DNA of 55,515 nt from positions 1-55,515 of the forward strand of contig CAZHSC010000013.1 of NCBI GenBank assembly GCA_964534995.1, written 5' to 3'. The first letter of the stretch is position 1; each line of letters opens with the position of its first letter. This stretch comes from JAJTFW01 sp964534995 (GTDB lineage Bacteria; Bacteroidota; Bacteroidia; AKYH767-A; OLB10). The notes beneath the pieces were generated by a model that had not been told where the DNA came from, ran no database searches, and worked only from the letters and a program-made list of their open reading frames with translations. Positions 51,325-55,515 of the stretch are shown piece after piece. The position numbers and the translations under genes are program-made.

Positions 51325-53144
51325 CCCGATTAGTCAACTTACTTTTCATCCTCTTTCTTTGTGGTATGGCGGATGTCATGGCCCAGCCGGGTCAGGGTAA
51401 CGCCGATTTAGCGAACCAGTACTTCAGCACCGGCGAGTATGAAAAGGCACTTGTGTATTTTGATAAGTATTATGATCAGGATCCCTTTGGGGCTTATGGT
51501 GGATACCTGCAATGCCTCTTAAAGCTGAATGATTTTGACAAGGCGGAGAAATTGGTCAGAAAGCAACAGAAACGGTCTCCCCAGGACCCTTCACTCAAAA
51601 TTGACCTGGGATCGGTGTATGAGTTGAAAGGAGATCCTGATAAAGCCAGGAAAGTATATTCAGAGGCTATCAGGAACCTGAGTCCCGACATCAATCAGGT
51701 GAATTTGCTGGGCAATGGTTTTACACGCCGGCAGATGTTTGAATACACGGTTGAAACGTACCTGCAGGGGAGGAAAATACTGAAAGGCGCTTATCCCTTT
51801 TCTTTTGAGCTGGCAGAAGCCTATGCCCAGACAGGTAAATTTCCGGAAATGGTGAATGAGTACATCGAAATGCTCGATTTTAATCCCGGCTATTTACCCA
51901 ATATTCAAACCATACTTCAAAATAAAATCGGAAACGACCTGAGCGGCAATTTAAGTGATCTGGTGCGTCAGGCCTTGCTCCGGAAAATTCAGAAAAATCC
52001 GGATGATACCAATTACAGTGAATTGCTATACTGGTTGTTTTTACAGGAAAAGGATTTTGAATCAGCCTACATACAGGCGAAGGGTCTTGATAAAAGGCTG
52101 GGGGAGCAAGGACAAAGACTGATCGGTTTAGGAAAAACATGTGTCAGCAACCTTGATTATCTCACAGCAGAGAAGTGTTTTCAGTATGTGGTGGATAAAG
52201 GGGTTTCATCGGTAAATTATATTACGGCAAGAATGGAACTGATCAACACCACCAACGAACGCGTAACCTCATCCGGCAGTTATACCTACAGTGATCTTCT
52301 CCGTTTGGAAAAGGACTATGAAGCGGCTTTGCAGGAGTTGGGCAAAAACGTTGCAACCGCTCCTCTTATCAGAGGTTATTCGCACTTGCAGGCCTTTTAT
52401 TTGCACAATACCGGAAAAGCCATTGAACTGTTAAATGAAGCCCTTGAATTGCCAAATTTGAAGCTGCAGTTTAGGGCTGAGTGTAAGCTGGAGCTGGCGG
52501 ACATATACGTATTTGATGGCCTGGTATGGGATGCAGCACTGCTGTACGGTCAGGTTGATAAGGATTTTAAAAATGACGCGTTGGGAAGGGAAGCTAAGTT
52601 CAGAAACGCGCGGTTATCATATTTTCTCGGTGAATTTGACTGGGCAAAAGATCAGCTCAATGTATTAAAGGCTGCCACAAGCCAGCTTATCAGCAATGAT
52701 GCCTTGTATTTGTCTTTACTGATTACCGACATTACCAACCTGGATACAACCATGGATGCCTTGTTGATGTACTCACGGGCCGATTTGTATGATTTTCAGA
52801 ATAAAGACAGTCTTTCATTGATTACACTTGATAGTATTCTGTCCGTTTTTCCGGGGCATATGCTCAGCGATGAGGTTTGGTTTAAAAAGGCACAAATGTT
52901 TAGACTGGCCGGGAAATATCTTGAAACAGCTGCCCTTTTACAGGAAATAATTGATAAGTATCCTTCCGATATCCTTGCCGATGATGCCATGTACCAGCTT
53001 GGGATGCTTTATGAGTATCAGTTAAACGATAAAGAAAAGGCAAAGGCCACTTATGAGTTGTTGCTGACCAATTATCCCGGAAGCCTTTTTGTGGTAGATG
53101 CGCGTAAGCGTTTCAGAACACTAAGAGGTGATAAGCTTAACTGA
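51321..53144 (+). CDS. periplasmic TPR-repeat protein
   Basis: 607 residues. Signal peptide (LVNLLFILFLCGMADVMAQ). TPR repeats run through the protein: AYGGYLQCLLKLNDFDKAEK, ELKGDPDKARKVYSEAIR, ILADDAMYQLGMLYEYQLND and TYELLLTNYPGSLF are clear examples, with the final helices containing YPSDILADDAMYQ. The C-terminal part resembles the YbgF/TolA-associated and BamD-like outer-envelope TPR pattern (D-D-A-x-Y-x-L-G). No named family fits the full length. It is fused translationally to serS by a four-base overlap, an odd but common type of pairing that says little about function. The following 170 bases to DUF4286 hold no gene. Confidence 0.75.
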   Translation: MTRLVNLLFILFLCGMADVMAQPGQGNADLANQYFSTGEYEKALVYFDKYYDQDPFGAYGGYLQCLLKLNDFDKAEKLVRKQQKRSPQDPSLKIDLGSVYELKGDPDKARKVYSEAIRNLSPDINQVNLLGNGFTRRQMFEYTVETYLQGRKILKGAYPFSFELAEAYAQTGKFPEMVNEYIEMLDFNPGYLPNIQTILQNKIGNDLSGNLSDLVRQALLRKIQKNPDDTNYSELLYWLFLQEKDFESAYIQAKGLDKRLGEQGQRLIGLGKTCVSNLDYLTAEKCFQYVVDKGVSSVNYITARMELINTTNERVTSSGSYTYSDLLRLEKDYEAALQELGKNVATAPLIRGYSHLQAFYLHNTGKAIELLNEALELPNLKLQFRAECKLELADIYVFDGLVWDAALLYGQVDKDFKNDALGREAKFRNARLSYFLGEFDWAKDQLNVLKAATSQLISNDALYLSLLITDITNLDTTMDALLMYSRADLYDFQNKDSLSLITLDSILSVFPGHMLSDEVWFKKAQMFRLAGKYLETAALLQEIIDKYPSDILADDAMYQLGMLYEYQLNDKEKAKATYELLLTNYPGSLFVVDARKRFRTLRGDKLN

Positions 53145-53313
53145 CAGACGTAAAGAGGAAAGTACTTTTATTGGAGGAAGGTCTGAATATCTTTTCACTT
53201 CAGTTGCTACTCTTGGTTTGCTGTAATTATTGGTAAATTTACTTACAGATTTCATGAGGAAACACTTACTGCTGCGTTTGTGTTTTTTGTAGTTTTACTT
53301 TTTATTTCGCCCC

Positions 53314-53613
53314 ATGATAATATACAATGTAACTGTAAATATTGATGAAGATGTTGCCACGGAGTGGCTGCTATGGATGAAGGAAGTGCATATTCCTGCG
53401 GTAATGGCTACCGGTATGTTTTCCGGTCACCGCATTTGCCGTGTACTGGCAGAAGAGCAGGGTGGTTTAACTTATGCGATTCAATACACCTGCCCGGATA
53501 TGGCCACTTATGAAAAGTACCGCGACACCTTTGCAGCCGGTCTGCAATCGGAAACAGCCAAAAAATACGGAGGGAAGTTTGTGGCTTTTCGCACCCTGCT
53601 TGAAGAAGTATAA
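53314..53613 (+). CDS. DUF4286-family protein
   Basis: 99 residues. The family begins MIIYNVTVNIDEDVATEWL and has a core M-x-T-G-x-F-x-x-x-R-I (VMATGMFSGHRICRVL) and the segment TYAIQYTCPDMATYEKYRD, all present. This small ferredoxin-like (dimeric alpha-beta) family is restricted largely to Bacteroidota and often sits directly before rsmA. The stop TAA shares its last base with the rsmA start (TAATG), so the two are translationally coupled. Function is unknown. Confidence 0.9.
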   Translation: MIIYNVTVNIDEDVATEWLLWMKEVHIPAVMATGMFSGHRICRVLAEEQGGLTYAIQYTCPDMATYEKYRDTFAAGLQSETAKKYGGKFVAFRTLLEEV

Positions 53614-54413
53614 TGAAGCAGCATTCCGTGGTCAGGGCAAAAAAATTTCTGGGGCAGCATTTCCTGAAAGATGATGCGGTTGCCCAGGATATCGTTAACG
53701 CCCTGGTGTTACCTCCCGGCCTGGATAGCGTACTTGAAATCGGCCCCGGGATGGGCGTGCTTACAAAATATTTGCTTGGCCACAGGGAATACACCACCAG
53801 TGCCATTGAACTGGATAAAGAGTCGGTGACCTATCTGCTTGATCATTTTCCGGAACTAAAAGAACGCCTTACCGAGGGCGATTTCCTGAAGATAAACCTG
53901 AAGGAAATGTTTAAGCACCCCTTTGCGGTTATAGGAAATTTCCCTTACAATATCTCTTCACAAATACTGTTCAGGGTGCTGGATATGAAGGATGAAATAC
54001 CTGTTGTGGTAGGCATGTTTCAGAAAGAAGTGGCGGAAAGGATCGCCTCTCCGCCCGGCAACCGCGATTATGGTATTATCAGTGTGTTACTGCAGCCCTG
54101 GTATGATATTGAATACCTTTTTACAGTTCATGAGCATCAGTTTAATCCCCCCCCCCGCGTCAAATCAGCAGTGATCCGGCTGGTCAGGACTTCGCTAACC
54201 TCCTTAAGATGTGAACAGGATTTTTTTACGAAGGTGGTAAAGCAGGCTTTCAGCCAGCGAAGAAAGACGTTGCGAAATGCCCTGAAACCATTGTTGCCTG
54301 CCGATTCATCCCTGGTGCCTTATCTGAATCTTCGTGCCGAGAGTCTTGGTTGGAAACAGTTTGAAGAACTGGCAGTGATATTGTCGGATGTTAAAGAAAG
54401 CAGGCATCGCTGA
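53613..54413 (+). CDS. rsmA: 16S rRNA (adenine-1518/1519) dimethyltransferase
   Basis: 266 residues. Dimethylates two adjacent adenines in the 3' hairpin of 16S rRNA during small-subunit maturation. Motifs: KKFLGQHFLKDDAVAQDIV, SAM motif VLEIGPGMGVLTKYLL, IELDKESV, EGDFLKINL, the NLPY-type catalytic motif NFPYNISSQ, and the C-terminal F-x-P-x-P-x-V-x-S-A-V pattern (FNPPPRVKSAVIRLVR). The PPP codons contain a run of ten C (54147-54156), see findings. It is coupled to the DUF4286 gene. Confidence 0.95.
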   Translation: MKQHSVVRAKKFLGQHFLKDDAVAQDIVNALVLPPGLDSVLEIGPGMGVLTKYLLGHREYTTSAIELDKESVTYLLDHFPELKERLTEGDFLKINLKEMFKHPFAVIGNFPYNISSQILFRVLDMKDEIPVVVGMFQKEVAERIASPPGNRDYGIISVLLQPWYDIEYLFTVHEHQFNPPPRVKSAVIRLVRTSLTSLRCEQDFFTKVVKQAFSQRRKTLRNALKPLLPADSSLVPYLNLRAESLGWKQFEELAVILSDVKESRHR

Positions 54414-54624
54414 GTGAATCCGGTTCTCTGTTTGACCAAAACTGGGTCAGTCAATGTATGGAAAATCCAATGCAGGTAACCCTTCATATTTTGAACCGGT
54501 GCCGGAGTAATGAGCGTTTATTGGAATCATTTTGCTGCTACACATCTTCCGGAAGGAAATCCATCTTCAGTAATCCGGACATCAGTTTTGATTTGTAATT
54601 TTATATGCAGATGTATTTTTATAA

Positions 54625-55515
54625 ATGGCACTGATAGAGGTAACCAGATGCGGCTTGTACTGTGCCGCCGCGGATGTATATATTGATCCCTGGCGGGCTG
54701 TTCCCAGGGCAATTATTACCCATGCCCATTCGGACCATGCCAGGAAGGGAAATGGCTTATACATCGCTCATGAACACTGTGTGCCCTTGCTCGCCGCCCG
54801 TTTGGGAAAAATTCAGGCTGTTTCCTATTCTTATGGCACCCGCTTTAGTTGTAATGGGGTGAATTTTTCCTTGCACCCCGCCGGGCATATTGCAGGCTCA
54901 GCGCAAATACGAATTGAATATAAAGGGGAAGTTTGGGTGGTTTCAGGAGATTATAAACTGGAGGACGATAAAATCAGCACGCCCTTTGAGCCCCTGCCAT
55001 GTCATACTTTCATTACAGAATCGACTTTTGGATTACCGGTGTACAGGTGGTGCAGGCAGGAAGAAGTTTTTAATGAGATAAATACCTGGTGGAGTGAAAA
55101 TGCTGCCGCTGGCATCGTTTCCGTTATCATGGCTTATAGCCTTGGCAAAGCCCAACGGATTATACAGCACCTGGATTCTTCGACAGGGCCTGTTATTGTC
55201 CATCCGGCTATTCAAGAAATGAATAATGTTATCAGAACCTATACCCCGCACCTCGCCCCTGCATTATTACTGAGCCCTGACAGGGTATTTTCTTCAATGA
55301 GAAATGCCATGTTGATTGTTCCGGCATTGGCGGGAGAAGAGTGGATCGAAAATTTCAAGCCCTGCTCGCTGGCATTTGCTTCCGGTTGGTCATCACTCCG
55401 GGGTCAAAGCCGCTATAAGAGTGCCGGCAGAGGATTTATGCTGAGTGACCATGCCGACTGGCCGGGATTGTTGGAGGCAATAGAGGCGACAAAGGCTTCA
55501 AAAATATATGTGACA
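54625..55515 (+). CDS. ligase-associated DNA exonuclease of metallo-beta-lactamase fold, 5' portion
   Basis: The frame opens at ATG 54625 and runs off the window without a stop (297 codons visible). The start MALIEVTRCGLYCAAADVYI and WRAVPRAIITHAHSDHAR match the opening of the ligase-associated exonuclease family (LxxTxxGLYCxxGDFxIDPWRPVxRAxITHAHxDHAR). HAHSDH is the MBL zinc motif; LHPAGHIAGSAQIRIE, VVSGDYKLEDD and TESTFGLP are later MBL/CPSF-type motifs, and LSDHADWPGLLEAI is the beta-CASP-type tail. In other bacteria it neighbours an ATP-dependent DNA ligase and a helicase in a repair module; the genes beyond the edge would test this. The 210 bases upstream hold no gene. Confidence 0.85.
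   Translation, partial: MALIEVTRCGLYCAAADVYIDPWRAVPRAIITHAHSDHARKGNGLYIAHEHCVPLLAARLGKIQAVSYSYGTRFSCNGVNFSLHPAGHIAGSAQIRIEYKGEVWVVSGDYKLEDDKISTPFEPLPCHTFITESTFGLPVYRWCRQEEVFNEINTWWSENAAAGIVSVIMAYSLGKAQRIIQHLDSSTGPVIVHPAIQEMNNVIRTYTPHLAPALLLSPDRVFSSMRNAMLIVPALAGEEWIENFKPCSLAFASGWSSLRGQSRYKSAGRGFMLSDHADWPGLLEAIEATKASKIYVT

Noticed and set aside
53253..53291. 12-codon ORF MRKHLLLRLCFL before DUF4286
   Set aside because: Resembles the start of a signal peptide but has no continuation or supporting context; likely chance.
53145..53313. Possible tRNA or small RNA in the gap
   Set aside because: No cloverleaf pattern or GGTTC-type T-loop seen on either strand.

Overview
The window reads as ordinary chromosome of a Bacteroidota bacterium. 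A Chitinophagales/Sphingobacteriales/Cytophagales-like lineage fits, but genus and species cannot be read from the sequence. The evidence is: secreted proteins ending in type IX secretion (T9SS) sorting domains of type A (39-2291) and type B/CHU_C (24507-28010); a PorE-type TPR/PD40/regulatory-fold/OmpA protein (10646-12640); many Bacteroidota-style lipoproteins with a Cys followed by acidic or lysine residues; a short 656-residue GyrB; a DUF4286 protein; and several promoters with the Bacteroidota -7 element TAnnTTTG. No tRNA, rRNA, CRISPR array, insertion sequence, integrase or prophage gene was found.

Layout. 1-4683: T9SS cargo, lipoproteins, a c-type-cytochrome-like YVTN propeller lipoprotein and a DCC-family thiol protein. 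4735-7943 (minus): malate dehydrogenase and gyrB. 8243-10348: a GT22-like membrane mannosyltransferase and a small outer-membrane barrel. 10646-18271 (plus): porE-like gene, purM, prfA, pyrF (interrupted by an in-frame TGA), an HhH protein and an acyl-CoA dehydrogenase. 18420-23177 (minus): a 1024-residue TPR protein with an outer-membrane barrel. 23486-28010: a lipoprotein and a giant PKD/CHU_C protein. 28148-34578 (plus): M20 dipeptidase, DUF2752 and TM2 proteins, then a five-gene export operon (two DUF4214-like lipoproteins, a Tat-exported DUF1501-like protein, a heme-motif lipoprotein, another lipoprotein). 34585-38931: TonB-dependent receptor, M16 peptidase and a lipoprotein paralogous to the last one of the preceding operon. 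38974-40333 (minus): a cobalamin riboswitch controlling a BtuG/YncE-like propeller lipoprotein. 40358-44100: glycosyltransferase, trmB, lemA and two TPM proteins. 44158-49975 (minus): an HD-cNMP-histidine kinase fusion, MscS, a Glu/Leu-type dehydrogenase, a divergent DUF2064 protein and purine nucleoside phosphorylase. 50050-55515 (plus): serS, a TPR protein, DUF4286, rsmA and the start of a ligase-associated exonuclease of the metallo-beta-lactamase fold.

Most functions are housekeeping (central carbon, purine and pyrimidine synthesis, translation, topology) mixed with envelope genes typical of the phylum. The most informative points are: the B12 riboswitch with a visible mutually exclusive start-codon hairpin and a 10-codon leader ORF ahead of a BtuG-like gene; the pyrF TGA exactly where relatives are recalled to have Cys; an export operon resembling the planctomycete cytochrome/DUF1501 gene sets; an unusual HD-cNMP-kinase fusion; and promoters so close to start codons that several mRNAs (purM, M16 peptidase, trmB) should be leaderless or nearly so. 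All assignments come from reading motifs by eye; no database search was run.
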